Source: Vibrio pectenicida
GTDB taxonomy: Bacteria; Pseudomonadota; Gammaproteobacteria; Enterobacterales; Vibrionaceae
Length of the DNA stretch: 64,000 nt
Direction of reading: 5' to 3'
Assembly (NCBI GenBank): GCA_024347015.1
Contig: AP024889.1
Location: 2,232,001 to 2,296,000, forward strand
The notes beneath the pieces are model-generated. The model had not been told where the DNA came from, searched no databases, and was given only the letters and a program-made list of their open reading frames with translations. A program made the position numbers and the translations under genes. Shown here in pieces: positions 21,485 to 31,869 of this stretch. Each line of letters begins with the position of its first letter. Within the stretch, counting starts at the first letter, position 1.

Positions 21485-22315
21485 ATGTATATTGATGCTT
21501 ATATCTTTGTTTGGCTAGTGCTATCCGCCTCAATACTCGCAGCTTTTTTAAAAGCTACGAATACCTCGTCTATTTTACTAATTCTCACACTACTCAGTAG
21601 CATATTTTTTGGTGTTCTAACACCGATAGGATTTGTACTTATTTGCGCTTTTTTTGCTAGCGTTCATTACCTAAAAGATAAATCATGGATATCGCCAACG
21701 GCTCTATCCGCTTTTGTAGTTATCTTTTGCTTAGCTCTTTTTCTTCATTTAATCCCTAGCTTTAATAATCCTCAGGTATTAGAAAAAGTTCAAGCTGGCC
21801 CTCTCAGTGCAGACTTCAATATGTACTTAAATTTGGATAAGCCACTCGCTTTCTTTGCGCTACTATACATCTTCCCACACCTACTAGGTAAGCCACAGCA
21901 ACCCAATTATCGTATGATATTGGTTGTTTGTACCTTGCTTTTTTCTCTATTACCTATCGCATCAGTACTTGGTGCGATCAAGCCTGAATTTACTATTCCG
22001 TCTTGGTGGTGGTTATTTGCATTTAACAACCTGATGTTTACCTGCGTAGCCGAAGAAGCCCTATTTCGAGGCTTTATTCAGCAGAAGCTAACAAAGAAGT
22101 TTGGTTTATACATTGCTCTATTCATTACGAGTTTGTTATTCGGAGTTGCTCATTTTTCAGGTGGTCCACTATTGATAGTATTTGCCACGTTGGCAGGACT
22201 TGGCTACGGACTGGTTTTCCACCTAACCGGAAGGCTATGGGCTTCAGTTTTGGTTCACTTTTTATTTAACTTCAGTCATTTGCTTTTCTATACTTACCCA
22301 ATTTTAAAAGGGTAA
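21485..22315 (+). CDS. CPBP family intramembrane glutamic endopeptidase
   Basis: A 276-residue integral membrane protein with about eight hydrophobic segments. Near residue 190 it carries the CPBP (Abi, Rce1-like) catalytic motifs: EEALFRGFIQ with the paired glutamates, FGVAHFSGG, and HFLFNFSH near the C terminus. Bacterial members are poorly characterised and include putative prenyl-protein or bacteriocin-related proteases. No bacteriocin-like gene is adjacent, so the substrate is unknown. Start ATG at 21485 has only a weak ribosome site in a T-rich leader. Convergent with serS. Confidence 0.85.
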   Translation: MYIDAYIFVWLVLSASILAAFLKATNTSSILLILTLLSSIFFGVLTPIGFVLICAFFASVHYLKDKSWISPTALSAFVVIFCLALFLHLIPSFNNPQVLEKVQAGPLSADFNMYLNLDKPLAFFALLYIFPHLLGKPQQPNYRMILVVCTLLFSLLPIASVLGAIKPEFTIPSWWWLFAFNNLMFTCVAEEALFRGFIQQKLTKKFGLYIALFITSLLFGVAHFSGGPLLIVFATLAGLGYGLVFHLTGRLWASVLVHFLFNFSHLLFYTYPILKG

Positions 22316-22320
22316 TAGGC

Positions 22321-22351
22321 GAAAAAAAGGCCAGCTCATCGAGCTGGCCTT
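22321..22351. terminator. Strong terminator between the CPBP gene and serS
   Basis: Perfect 11-bp arms (AAGGCCAGCTC at 22327-22337, complement at 22341-22351) with a 3-base loop. On the minus strand it runs into seven T residues, so it mainly ends serS. Confidence 0.92.
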
Positions 22352-22367
22352 ACCTTACGGAAAAGAC

Positions 22368-23705
<1,338 letters not shown>

Positions 23706-23771
23706 TTACGCTTAAACATCATATTCAAGCGCTTTGGTAATTAGACCGACAAATGTATCCAAAAAAGACAC

Positions 23772-25118
23772 TTATTCATAGCGCTTTTGTGGGCTTTTTG
23801 CATCTAAACTCGCTAGGTATTCTAACTTTTCAGCAATTTTTACCTCTAAGCCTCGATTTGTAGGAAAGTAGTAACGGCTGTCAGGCATTTCTGGAGGGAA
23901 ATAATTTTCACCGGCAGCATATCCGCCCAATTCATCGTGGGCATAACGATATTCCTCCCCGTAACCGAGATCTTTCATTAAGCTTGTAGGTGCATTACGA
24001 AGGTGTGCTGGTACTTCAAATTCTGGTTGATTGTGAGCATCATTCAGTGCTTGCTTCCAAGCCGTATAAACAGCATTACTTTTCGGTGCGCAGGCTAAAT
24101 AGACAATAGCTTGGGCAATAGCTCTTTCCCCTTCTGCAGGACCAACTCGAGTAAAACAGTCCCAAGCTGATAATGCCACTTGCATCGCCCTTGGGTCTGC
24201 ATTGCCAATATCCTCTGACGCAATTGCCAGCAAGCGACGTGCAAGATATAAGGGGTCGCAACCTGCGGCGATCATTCGTGCTGACCAGTAAAGGGCAGCG
24301 TCAGGATCCGAGCCACGAATTGACTTATGAACAGCAGATATTAAGTCGTACCAAATATCGCCTTTATTATCAAAACGAGAGACTTTTTCTCCAACGACTT
24401 CAGCCAATAGAGGTAAAGTAATTTGCTTTACACCCTGATCATCCTCTTTTGCCATATCATAGAGCAACTCAAGATAGTTCAGTGACATACGCGCATCACC
24501 ATTCACTAACTCAGATAATCGTTCAAGCACATTGTCAGCAAACTGAGCCTTTAGCCTCCCTAACCCAAGCTCTGAGTTATTGGTCGCTTGCTCAAGCGCT
24601 CGATAAATATCTTGCCCTGACAAAGATGTAAGCTTGTATACACGAGCGCGTGATAACAAAGCGTTATTTAGTTCAAATGACGGATTTTCTGTGGTCGCAC
24701 CTATAAAGGTAATTGTTCCGTCTTCAATATGAGGTAAGAAAGCATCTTGCTGAGATTTATTGAATCGATGGACCTCATCAACAAACATGATTGTACGAAT
24801 ACCTGCCAGTTGATTTTCACGTGCTTTCTCAATAGCAAGGCGTATATCTTTTACACCAGAGGTCACAGCAGATACCCGTTCTACTTCAGCATTAGCATAA
24901 TTGGCCGCAATTTCTGCTAAAGTAGTTTTGCCTGTACCTGGCGGTCCCCAAAGAATCATCGAGTGCAAGTGGCCAGATTCAAGAGCACGACGTAAAGGCT
25001 TTCCTTCAGCTAATATATGCTCCTGCCCAATATATTGTTCGAGCGTTTTTGGTCGCATTCGAGCAGCAAGAGGGCGAAAATCTTCTTGCCCTGTAAAATC
25101 CAAACAATAGTTACTCAC
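23772..25118 (-). CDS. rarA: Replication-associated recombination protein RarA (MgsA)
   Basis: A 448-residue AAA+ ATPase related to clamp-loader subunits that acts at stalled replication forks. Walker A is [17 protein letters not shown], Walker B/DEVH is [19 protein letters not shown], and sensor 1 is [11 protein letters not shown]. The C-terminal tetramerisation part is intact. It begins 2 bases after the lolA stop, so the two are co-transcribed, as in E. coli. Confidence 0.95.
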   Translation of the reverse strand: MSNYCLDFTGQEDFRPLAARMRPKTLEQYIGQEHILAEGKPLRRALESGHLHSMILWGPPGTGKTTLAEIAANYANAEVERVSAVTSGVKDIRLAIEKARENQLAGIRTIMFVDEVHRFNKSQQDAFLPHIEDGTITFIGATTENPSFELNNALLSRARVYKLTSLSGQDIYRALEQATNNSELGLGRLKAQFADNVLERLSELVNGDARMSLNYLELLYDMAKEDDQGVKQITLPLLAEVVGEKVSRFDNKGDIWYDLISAVHKSIRGSDPDAALYWSARMIAAGCDPLYLARRLLAIASEDIGNADPRAMQVALSAWDCFTRVGPAEGERAIAQAIVYLACAPKSNAVYTAWKQALNDAHNQPEFEVPAHLRNAPTSLMKDLGYGEEYRYAHDELGGYAAGENYFPPEMPDSRYYFPTNRGLEVKIAEKLEYLASLDAKSPQKRYE

Positions 25119-25120
25119 TC

Positions 25121-25717
25121 TCAGTTCCTTTGATCATCTACCTCTACTCCTTTCGGAATAGTAAAAGTAAAGTGGTCAGCACTTGGTTTAGCTAAATTGA
25201 CATTCTTAAATGTAAAGTCACTTTTCTGCCCATCTTGTTCAATAACACTAAAGCCCTTAACTGCCCCTTTTTTATCAATTTCAAGCTTAAATGTACCTTG
25301 GTTACTGTCAACCGCTGTTGGAATTAATGTAAACATATCGTCTTGCTGTGAAACTTTATAGTTGTCCCAATCACTAGTACGGTTGCGAGTTAACAATACA
25401 AACGGTGTTTGTGCGGTCGCTTTTTCTTGCGAGTAAATACTTACTTGTTGTATAAACGGGCTGTAATACCACAGTGATTTACCATCAGAAACCATTACAT
25501 TCTCATCTGGCGAGACGGTTTCCCAACGGAACAAACTCGGTCTTGAAATATCCACCTTTCCAGACCCTTTAATTAATAGTTCTCCTTCTGGGCTAATTAG
25601 TTGCTGAGTAAAATCAGCACTGAATCCCTCCGAAAGTTGTAACCGTTTACTTAATTCATCCTTAGGGGCTGCCATCACAGAAAAACTCAACAAGAGTAGC
25701 ACAGCAAATTTTTTCAT
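25121..25717 (-). CDS. lolA: Outer-membrane lipoprotein carrier protein LolA
   Basis: Periplasmic chaperone of 198 residues that ferries lipoproteins from LolCDE to LolB. Cleavable signal peptide [16 protein letters not shown] (A-x-A like end at about 16-17), then the LolA fold with [20 protein letters not shown] and [16 protein letters not shown]. In E. coli ftsK lies just upstream; here the upstream neighbour is a SEC-C protein on the same strand. Two 13-bp direct repeats precede the gene. Confidence 0.93.
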   Translation of the reverse strand: MKKFAVLLLLSFSVMAAPKDELSKRLQLSEGFSADFTQQLISPEGELLIKGSGKVDISRPSLFRWETVSPDENVMVSDGKSLWYYSPFIQQVSIYSQEKATAQTPFVLLTRNRTSDWDNYKVSQQDDMFTLIPTAVDSNQGTFKLEIDKKGAVKGFSVIEQDGQKSDFTFKNVNLAKPSADHFTFTIPKGVEVDDQRN

Positions 25718-25748
25718 TCTTTTAATCCTATTTGGTCGATGAAAATCG

Positions 25749-25779
25749 ACTTTAAACCTTAATTCAACTTTAAACCTTA
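25749..25779. repeat. 13-bp tandem-like direct repeat upstream of lolA
   Basis: ACTTTAAACCTTA occurs at 25749-25761 and again at 25767-25779, period 18 bases, about 32 bases upstream of the lolA start. May be a small duplication or a regulatory repeat. Confidence 0.5.
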
Positions 25780-25816
25780 GCTTCTTGGTGTTTGACCGAT
25801 TACTGTTAACTTTGTT

Positions 25817-26431
25817 CTATTGACCACAACACTGTTTAAATTTTTCCCCGCTGCCACATGGACACCGATCGTTTCGACCAATACCTTTAAACGGATTCAC
25901 TGACTGTGCTTTAGCCCCTACCATGATTTCATCAGCGGCGAGCGCTACCTCATTAATCATTAAGTCAAGCTGAGAAACTAGATCATCTAAAGCTGGTGGT
26001 GATTCAATTCCAGCAGCTTTCATCTCCGTTTGTGTCTTGTGCTCATCAATTGCCAACATAAGCGTAGTGAGTAAGGCTTGCAGCATTCTTGACGAACCAT
26101 CGCTAAGTGGCACGTCCTGCCATTGATTCTCGACCCTTGGCCACAATCTCATAAAGCCTTCAGCAAAATCAGCTAGCTGCTCATCTCTATCTGTAATACT
26201 AAGAAGTGATAATAGCGAGTATTCATTTCGCTTTAGGTATGTATATTGCTGATGAACATGCTGTATAACTTTTGTTTTTACAAGTAACGCCTGATCAGCA
26301 AATATGTCCGGTAGCCAAAGTTCAGGCTCTAGAGGTTTTGTCGCCAAATTGGCCGCCAAAACCACCCCTTCAATGAAGATGTCAGACTCTTGGAATTGAG
26401 ATGCTTCTATTTTCAGTAATTGATAAGTCAT
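25817..26431 (-). CDS. UPF0149/YecA-like protein with C-terminal SEC-C zinc motif
   Basis: A 204-residue soluble protein. The last 22 residues carry the SEC-C metal-binding motif (GRNDRCPCGSGEKFKQCCGQ; Cys-x-Cys-x8-Cys-Cys type), as at the end of SecA. The body is mostly helical and resembles YecA/YgfB (UPF0149) proteins. E. coli YecA binds metal and the ribosome, which suggests a link to protein targeting; that role is inferred here. No signal peptide. It stands where ftsK is found next to lolA in E. coli. Confidence 0.72.
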   Translation of the reverse strand: MTYQLLKIEASQFQESDIFIEGVVLAANLATKPLEPELWLPDIFADQALLVKTKVIQHVHQQYTYLKRNEYSLLSLLSITDRDEQLADFAEGFMRLWPRVENQWQDVPLSDGSSRMLQALLTTLMLAIDEHKTQTEMKAAGIESPPALDDLVSQLDLMINEVALAADEIMVGAKAQSVNPFKGIGRNDRCPCGSGEKFKQCCGQ

Positions 26432-26644
26432 TAGCTAATTTTGTGATCATATTCTTTGTAAGCCATTATAACCTTACCAATAGGCTATGGTCACTCATAC
26501 CTTATCTGCTTTGGAGTATTCCTAACTCTATCTAACAACTTCAGCTCTAGACCATATTAATCCTGTCAACAAATCACTCATGTAATTAGACATCTTGATG
26601 GGAAATACCTAAAATCACGCCTCCTGAATTGAGAAACATTGTTT

Positions 26645-27598
26645 ATGCGACTTGTATTAGGCCCGATGGAGGGCGTTTTAGACCATTTGATGCGCGAGAT
26701 CTTAACCGATATTAACGACTACGACCTCTGTATAACTGAGTTTGTACGTGTGGTAGATCAATTGCTACCTGAGCATGTTTTTTATCGTTTGTGTCCAGAG
26801 CTAAAACAAGGGTCAGAAACCAAATCAGGCGTCCCTGTTCATATTCAATTGTTAGGCCAAAACCCTGATTGGATGGCTGAGAATGCAGTTCGGGCATCTG
26901 AACTTGGGGCAAAAGGCGTTGATATTAACTTTGGCTGTCCAGCGAAATTAGTTAATAAGAGCAAAGGTGGAGCAGCCTTGCTACAACACCCCGAACTAAT
27001 TCATCGCGTTGTGAAGGCATGCCGAGATGCGCTTCCACAACATGTTCCCCTTACGGCTAAAATTCGCTTGGGTTGGGATAACCCTAACGATTGTTTTGAG
27101 ATTGTTGATGCTATCCAAAGTGCGGGGGCCAATGAACTCACTGTCCATGCTCGAACTAAAACAGGCGGCTACAAAGCAAGTGAAATCAAGTGGTCATATA
27201 TTAACGAGATCAGGCGACGTTTTACGATACCATTAATTGCTAATGGTGAAATTTGGAACTTTCAGGACGGGCAAGCCTGTATTAAAACCACAGGTGTAGA
27301 ATCTCTAATGGTCTGTCGCGGCGCATTTAATGTGCCGAATCTTGGTAATGTCGTTAAACATAATCAAACACCCATGCCTTGGCAAGAGGTCGTCGACTTG
27401 TTATTACTTTATTCTCAATATGAAATGAAAGGGGATAAGGGCCTGTACTATCCTAACCGGGTTAAGCAGTGGTTTTCTTACTTACGACAAGAATACCCCC
27501 AGGCTAATGAACTATTTCGAGAGATCCGCGCCTTCAATAAGGCAGTTCCTATTGTAGAACGAATAAAAAAGTATCAAGATGAAACATGCTCTACATAA
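26645..27598 (+). CDS. dusC: tRNA-dihydrouridine(16) synthase
   Basis: FMN-dependent enzyme of 317 residues that reduces U16 in the D loop of tRNAs. It has the Dus signature [33 protein letters not shown], the catalytic cysteine in [19 protein letters not shown], and [10 protein letters not shown], closest to the DusC subgroup. ATG at 26645 is preferred over the TTG at 26639, because Dus proteins start just before the L-x-PM motif. Monocistronic, convergent with the ABC operon. Confidence 0.92.
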   Translation: MRLVLGPMEGVLDHLMREILTDINDYDLCITEFVRVVDQLLPEHVFYRLCPELKQGSETKSGVPVHIQLLGQNPDWMAENAVRASELGAKGVDINFGCPAKLVNKSKGGAALLQHPELIHRVVKACRDALPQHVPLTAKIRLGWDNPNDCFEIVDAIQSAGANELTVHARTKTGGYKASEIKWSYINEIRRRFTIPLIANGEIWNFQDGQACIKTTGVESLMVCRGAFNVPNLGNVVKHNQTPMPWQEVVDLLLLYSQYEMKGDKGLYYPNRVKQWFSYLRQEYPQANELFREIRAFNKAVPIVERIKKYQDETCST

Positions 27599-27626
27599 TC
27601 TCATTTTTGCCACAGATTTAATGTTG

Positions 27627-28421
27627 TTAGCTTAGGAGAAGGCTATCATCTGCGAGCTCTTCTCCTCTAACTTGTGAGAACATATCGAGCAAATCTGAAA
27701 CCTGCATATTAGCTCTTTTCTCACCCGTAACGTCTAAGACGACTTCACCTTGGTGTAACATCACAGTACGGTCACCACATGCTAAGGCATCCTTCATTGA
27801 ATGGGTCACCATCATCACAGTTAAACGAAATTCAGCCACAATCATATTGGTTAATTCTATGATAAATTTTGCCATTCTAGGATCTAACGCTGCTGTGTGT
27901 TCATCAAGTAGTAAAATTTTACTATCAGACAACGTCGCCATCACCAAGCTAACGGCTTGCCTCTGCCCACCAGATAAGAGCCCAATATTATCACCCAACC
28001 TATCTTCCAATCCAAGTCCAAGAATACTTATACGTTCTTGAAATACTTTACGCCGCTGATTTGAGAGCGCAGAGCTCCAGCCACGCTTCTTACCTCTCAT
28101 GTGCGCCAGTGCCATATTTTCTTCAATCGACAAATCAGCGCAAGTACCCGCTAGAGGGTCTTGAAACACTCGTGCACACTGGGATGCCCTTTGATGGACA
28201 GCCTGTTTGGTTACATCTAAACCATTGAGAATAACGCAACCTGTAGTGATCGGTGTTTCTCCTGTCACAGTACCGAGCAGAGTCGACTTCCCTGCACCAT
28301 TGGAACCAATCACTGTTAGAAACTGGTGCTTTGTGACCTGCAATGAAACACTATTAAGTGCTTGATTTTCCAATATACTTCCACGGTTAAATATGACATC
28401 AATATCATTAATATCAATCAT
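27627..28421 (-). CDS. ABC transporter ATP-binding protein (uncharacterised importer)
   Basis: A 264-residue ATPase with Walker A VIGSNGAGKSTLLGTV, signature LLSGGQRQAVSLVMA, Walker B KILLLDEHTAALDP and the switch His in VTHSM. It pairs with the permease and binding protein just upstream in the same operon. The set matches the COG1101/COG4120/COG2984 importer family; related TrpXYZ systems move aromatic amino acids, but the substrate here is unproven. A perfect 8-bp inverted repeat (27634-27641 and 27659-27666) overlaps its 3' end. Confidence 0.88.
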   Translation of the reverse strand: MIDINDIDVIFNRGSILENQALNSVSLQVTKHQFLTVIGSNGAGKSTLLGTVTGETPITTGCVILNGLDVTKQAVHQRASQCARVFQDPLAGTCADLSIEENMALAHMRGKKRGWSSALSNQRRKVFQERISILGLGLEDRLGDNIGLLSGGQRQAVSLVMATLSDSKILLLDEHTAALDPRMAKFIIELTNMIVAEFRLTVMMVTHSMKDALACGDRTVMLHQGEVVLDVTGEKRANMQVSDLLDMFSQVRGEELADDSLLLS

Positions 28422-28448
28422 GCACCACCCCCGCTTTATTCAGCTATC

Positions 28449-29369
28449 TTAGTTTTTATTTTCACCACGGCTTACAGAAAGTAGCCTCTTAGCATCGAGA
28501 TTCGCCTTAAGTTTAGGTGCGATAAGTGCCATAGCCACCAAAACAGCAGTGACAAGATTAAGATCGGAGGCTTGCAGGCCAAACATTCCCGAGCTTAAAG
28601 CAAAGGCTACTGCGAGGCGATAAAGTACTGAACCAAGGACCACAGCAACTACGGATACCCATATCTTTCGCCCAGGCATTAATGTTTGACCAAGTATCAC
28701 CGCTGCTAGTCCAACGACAATTGTCCCTACACCAGAAGTAACATCTGCAAAACTATTCGTTTGGGCAAATAAGGCCCCGGCAAAGCCGACGAAGCCGTTG
28801 GATAGTGCAAGACCAAAATAGGTATAGAATGAGGTACTCCCACCTTGAGCGGCAAGCATACGTGCATTAACACCCGTTGCACGCAGACCTAAGCCAAAGT
28901 CACTAGTTAAAAGTCGAATAACGAAAACAGCAGATAACATCACCAGTACACCTACCACTATTGGCCTTATCAGCATAGGATCAGCAACAGACTCAAAAGG
29001 GGTCAGAATAGTCTCTTCTCCTAGAAGGGCTGTGTTAGGGCGTCCCATGATGCGAATATTAATTGAAAATGCAGCGATCATGGTTAGAATTGAGGCTAAT
29101 AAATGCAGTATCCCGCACCTTATCGCTAAAAATGCCGTTACCCAACCTGTTGCGGCTCCAGCCAAAATTGCAAATCCTGTTGCCAACCAAGGGTTAATAC
29201 CCGCAACTATGGCTGTGGCAGCAACCGCCGCTCCCATAGGGAAACTCCCATCTACGCTCAAGTCTGGAAAGTCAAGTACTCGGAAAGTGAGGAAAACGCC
29301 TAGCGCAACTAAACCATAGAGTAACCCAATTTCAAGCGCGCCAAAAAACGCAAAAGCCGACATCATCAC
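28449..29369 (-). CDS. ABC transporter permease (uncharacterised importer)
   Basis: A 306-residue inner-membrane permease with about eight to nine hydrophobic segments and the conserved start GALEIGLLYGLVALGVFLTFRVLDFPDLSVDGSF, typical of the branched-chain-like permeases that partner ABC_sub_bind proteins. Lies 27 bases before the ATPase gene and about 40 after the binding protein gene, so the three form one operon. Confidence 0.88.
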   Translation of the reverse strand: MMMSAFAFFGALEIGLLYGLVALGVFLTFRVLDFPDLSVDGSFPMGAAVAATAIVAGINPWLATGFAILAGAATGWVTAFLAIRCGILHLLASILTMIAAFSINIRIMGRPNTALLGEETILTPFESVADPMLIRPIVVGVLVMLSAVFVIRLLTSDFGLGLRATGVNARMLAAQGGSTSFYTYFGLALSNGFVGFAGALFAQTNSFADVTSGVGTIVVGLAAVILGQTLMPGRKIWVSVVAVVLGSVLYRLAVAFALSSGMFGLQASDLNLVTAVLVAMALIAPKLKANLDAKRLLSVSRGENKN

Positions 29370-29410
29370 TCCCCTCTGTGTTAGTCGCTAAAATGGGCAG
29401 GTTTGCCCCG

Positions 29411-30376
29411 TTACTTCACTTCAGTAGCACGCTCGAGAACAGAATCAGGGATGGTGATTCCAAGTTGTTTTGAGGCTGTCGTGTTCACAACCAAATCAGA
29501 ACCATTAGCGACTTTCACATCTAATGTGCCAGGATCTGCGCCTTCCAATATGGCAACTACATAATCAGCCGTTTGAATACCAACTTGATAATAATCAAAC
29601 CCGATACTCGCAATAGCCCCTTTCTCAACATAAGAAGTTGCACCACCAAAAACAGGGGTTTTGGTTTGATTCGCAGCTACAAGCATACCTTCAATTGCAC
29701 TTGCGACTGTATTATCAGTCGGAGCATAGAGAATGTCCGATTTCTCCGCAATAGCCTGAGTAGCCGATTGGACATCGGCACTTTTTAAGGCTGTTGCTTC
29801 AAATACACTAATTCCATGAGCCTTTGCATTTTCTTTTAACAATGCTACCAAGGTGACTGCGTTAGCTTCTCCGGGATTAAATACCACCCCAATAGACTTC
29901 ACATTAGGCATAATTTCTTTGATAAGTGTTACGTGTTGATTGACAGGGGAAAGGTCAGACAGACCAGTGACATTTTTTCCTGGTTGAGTCATACTTTTAA
30001 CCAGTTTTGCTCCTACAGGATCAGTAACAGCCGTAAAAACTACTGGAATAGAGCGAGTAGCAGCGACTAATGCTTGAGCCGTTGGAGTTGCTATCCCTAC
30101 TAGCACATCTGGTTTTTCTCCCACATACTGACGAGCAATTTGAACCGCAATAGCTGGATTCCCCTGAGCTGTTTTATAGTCAAATTCCAGGTTTTTTCCT
30201 TCTATGTAGCCCTTTGCTTTAAGTCCGTCTAACAACCCCTTACGCGCTGAATCTAAAGCAGGATGTTCAACAATTTGTGATACAGCGACTTTTGCTGTCT
30301 TTGCCATACTGTTTATGGGAAGGGTTAGTGTTGCGCCTAGCACTAATACACTAGATATAACCTTTACTGCTTTCAT
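29411..30376 (-). CDS. ABC transporter substrate-binding protein (ABC_sub_bind family)
   Basis: A 321-residue periplasmic binding protein of the PF04392 type. Signal peptide MKAVKVISSVLVLGATLTLPINSMA is followed by AVSQIVEHPALDSARKGLLD and the family motif PDVLVGIATPTAQALVAAT, then PVVFTAVTDPVGAKLV. The start at 30376 is set by AAGGAG five bases upstream; the frame is open to 30412 without support. First gene of the three-gene importer operon. Related proteins bind tryptophan or tyrosine; substrate here is unknown. Confidence 0.88.
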   Translation of the reverse strand: MKAVKVISSVLVLGATLTLPINSMAKTAKVAVSQIVEHPALDSARKGLLDGLKAKGYIEGKNLEFDYKTAQGNPAIAVQIARQYVGEKPDVLVGIATPTAQALVAATRSIPVVFTAVTDPVGAKLVKSMTQPGKNVTGLSDLSPVNQHVTLIKEIMPNVKSIGVVFNPGEANAVTLVALLKENAKAHGISVFEATALKSADVQSATQAIAEKSDILYAPTDNTVASAIEGMLVAANQTKTPVFGGATSYVEKGAIASIGFDYYQVGIQTADYVVAILEGADPGTLDVKVANGSDLVVNTTASKQLGITIPDSVLERATEVK

Positions 30377-30417
30377 CTCTGCTCCTTGATCTAAGCATTG
30401 CCAACTTGGCATGTGTT

Positions 30418-30436
30418 ACAACTCGTAGCGAGTTAT
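30418..30436. promoter_or_regulatory. Dyad upstream of the ABC importer operon
   Basis: Perfect inverted repeat AACTCG-TAG-CGAGTT (30420-30434) about 45 bases before the binding-protein start, extended by a few matching bases outside. Position fits an operator near the promoter; no known regulator box is recognised. Confidence 0.4.
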
Positions 30437-30517
30437 ACACACCATTCATTATTGGCAATAAGTTATAAAAATTAAAAGATTGATATAACAATTGCAGCAA
30501 TTAATTTCAGTAACAGT

Positions 30518-30811
30518 AAATTATGGGACGAGTCGGTTTATTTGGCAGGAGCACGTTTGGATGATGGCGAATTACTCATAATCGCCACGAGTGCCCCTTG
30601 ACCTGACAGTATCATGATTTACGCGAAGCCTTGGGAGATAGAAACCTTATTTGAATGCCTGAAAGGGCGAGTCTGACGGAACCCGCGAGGGTGAGCAAGG
30701 TGGTCGCAATATTGGCGTTGAACTATTGTTGGGCTTACAAAACGGATGAATGGCTCAGCGACCAAGGTGACGGAATCAAAGTGAAAAAGCACGGTCGCTT
30801 AGCCAAAAGCC
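30518..30811 (+). pseudogene. IS4-family transposase remnant, copy 1 (294 bp)
   Basis: This 294-bp block matches 32245-32538 at 289 of 294 positions by eye, with no gaps. It encodes the end part of an IS4-type DDE transposase (YLAGARLDDGELLIIATSAP, then in another frame WEIETLFECLKGR). It is broken by a TGA/frameshift after ATSAP and by a loss after ECLKGR. Copy 1 keeps the expected EIET where copy 2 has EIAT, yet both share the same two lesions. No upstream half of the transposase is present here. Confidence 0.85.
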
Positions 30812-30842
30812 GATATGGAAATCGTAATTAAGGTTTGGAGTG

Positions 30843-30891
30843 TTGAGTTTCTCACAAATATTGCTTTCGTATAAAGCATATAGAAACTCAA
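30843..30891. terminator. Nested dyad / probable terminator after the solute-binding gene
   Basis: Outer arms TTGAGTTTCT (30843-30852) and AGAAACTCAA (30882-30891) enclose inner arms TGCTTT / AAAGCA. It sits just past the stop at 30895 of the minus-strand solute-binding gene. AT-rich and without a clear T-run, so it could instead be a former IS end. Confidence 0.45.
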
Positions 30892-30894
30892 ATT

Positions 30895-31674
30895 TCACTC
30901 ATTGCTGCTCTTCCAATCAACTATACCGTATTTATTGAGAATCTCTTGAAGCTCTCCTGAATGACGCAGTTCCTGTACCCCTAGGCTGAATTTCTGGGCT
31001 AGCTCCTTTGACTCAGGTAGTGCTGGAGAAAAACCTATCATTGCAGACACTGCTCCTAAACACCCTACGACTTGAAATTGATCAGTTAGACTAGCACTTT
31101 TCAAATAGTGGGTTACAACAGAACTATCATCTATAACGACATCAATTCGTCCAGCTTCCAGCATACTAAAAAGGCGCTCAAGCATATTTTCTTCACTACC
31201 TGAAATAGCGATTACATTACCAGTACGATTCTGCCCAACATAATCATCAATTACACCGTATGAATAACTATTGATTACTCCTAAATTTACCGAATCCAAA
31301 GAAGGTATCCCATTGAACTTCCACTCGTTGCCATTCCGTGTATAGAAACAATTATTTATTTGACCGACGCTTTCTGTTGGGTAAATAAAATCAGGTGCAT
31401 CACTAACGATCAACCCGACTAAAGCAGCATATACACCACGTTCAGTATCAACTAATTGTCTGCTAAATGGCGGTGTTTTATAGGTTATTTGGTATCCCAA
31501 TTTTGCAAACACTCTATCAACAATCTCGATACTAAAACCGGGGTGGTTAACATCCAACGTGTCGTTCTTTTCAAATATGTATGGTCGCCAATCACCCGTT
31601 GCAAATATAAGAGGCTTCGCCTGTAAGCCAACACAGAAAAGGAGAACGAGACTTATGGAAATACGGTATATCAT
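30895..31674 (-). CDS. Periplasmic solute-binding protein (amino-acid type, SBP_bac_3-like)
   Basis: A 259-residue protein with signal peptide MIYRISISLVLLFCVGLQA, then the type II periplasmic binding fold: FATGDWRPYIFEKN, GFSIEIVDRVFAKLGYQITY and the final ELRHSGELQEILNKYGI. No permease or ATPase is adjacent, so it may be an orphan binding protein of the kind seen in many Vibrio and Shewanella genomes (polar amino acid or small ligand sensing). The start at 31674 is set by AAGGG eight bases upstream; a GTG lies at 31683. It is flanked on both sides by copies of the same decayed IS fragment, which suggests acquisition or rearrangement. Confidence 0.78.
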   Translation of the reverse strand: MIYRISISLVLLFCVGLQAKPLIFATGDWRPYIFEKNDTLDVNHPGFSIEIVDRVFAKLGYQITYKTPPFSRQLVDTERGVYAALVGLIVSDAPDFIYPTESVGQINNCFYTRNGNEWKFNGIPSLDSVNLGVINSYSYGVIDDYVGQNRTGNVIAISGSEENMLERLFSMLEAGRIDVVIDDSSVVTHYLKSASLTDQFQVVGCLGAVSAMIGFSPALPESKELAQKFSLGVQELRHSGELQEILNKYGIVDWKSSNE

Positions 31675-31683
31675 TAGGTCCAC

Positions 31684-31869
31684 CCTTAAACACTGTTAAC
31701 TAGAAAAGTATAGTTTTAGTGCACGCGCCACTGGTTAAACTTTTCGTTTCTTATTAAAAAATTGCTACTTAGTCTCAAACATAAGACTGATCATACATAC
31801 CGATTTGACGGTCTCGCACAGTTCATTGTCCGGCTCTTTTTCAGTGAATCAGCTCATTGAACCCTGACG
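31684..31869. other. Intergenic stretch before IS remnant copy 2
   Basis: About 185 bases between the solute-binding gene and the surviving transposase frame. The last 70 or so bases may be decayed transposase sequence; an in-frame TGA lies just upstream of the surviving ORF. The solute-binding promoter must also be here. Confidence 0.4.

Noticed and set aside
27634..27666. Perfect 8-bp inverted repeat at the end of the ABC ATPase gene as a terminator
   Set aside because: It lies inside the coding sequence with no T-run following; may be chance or a weak 3' stem.
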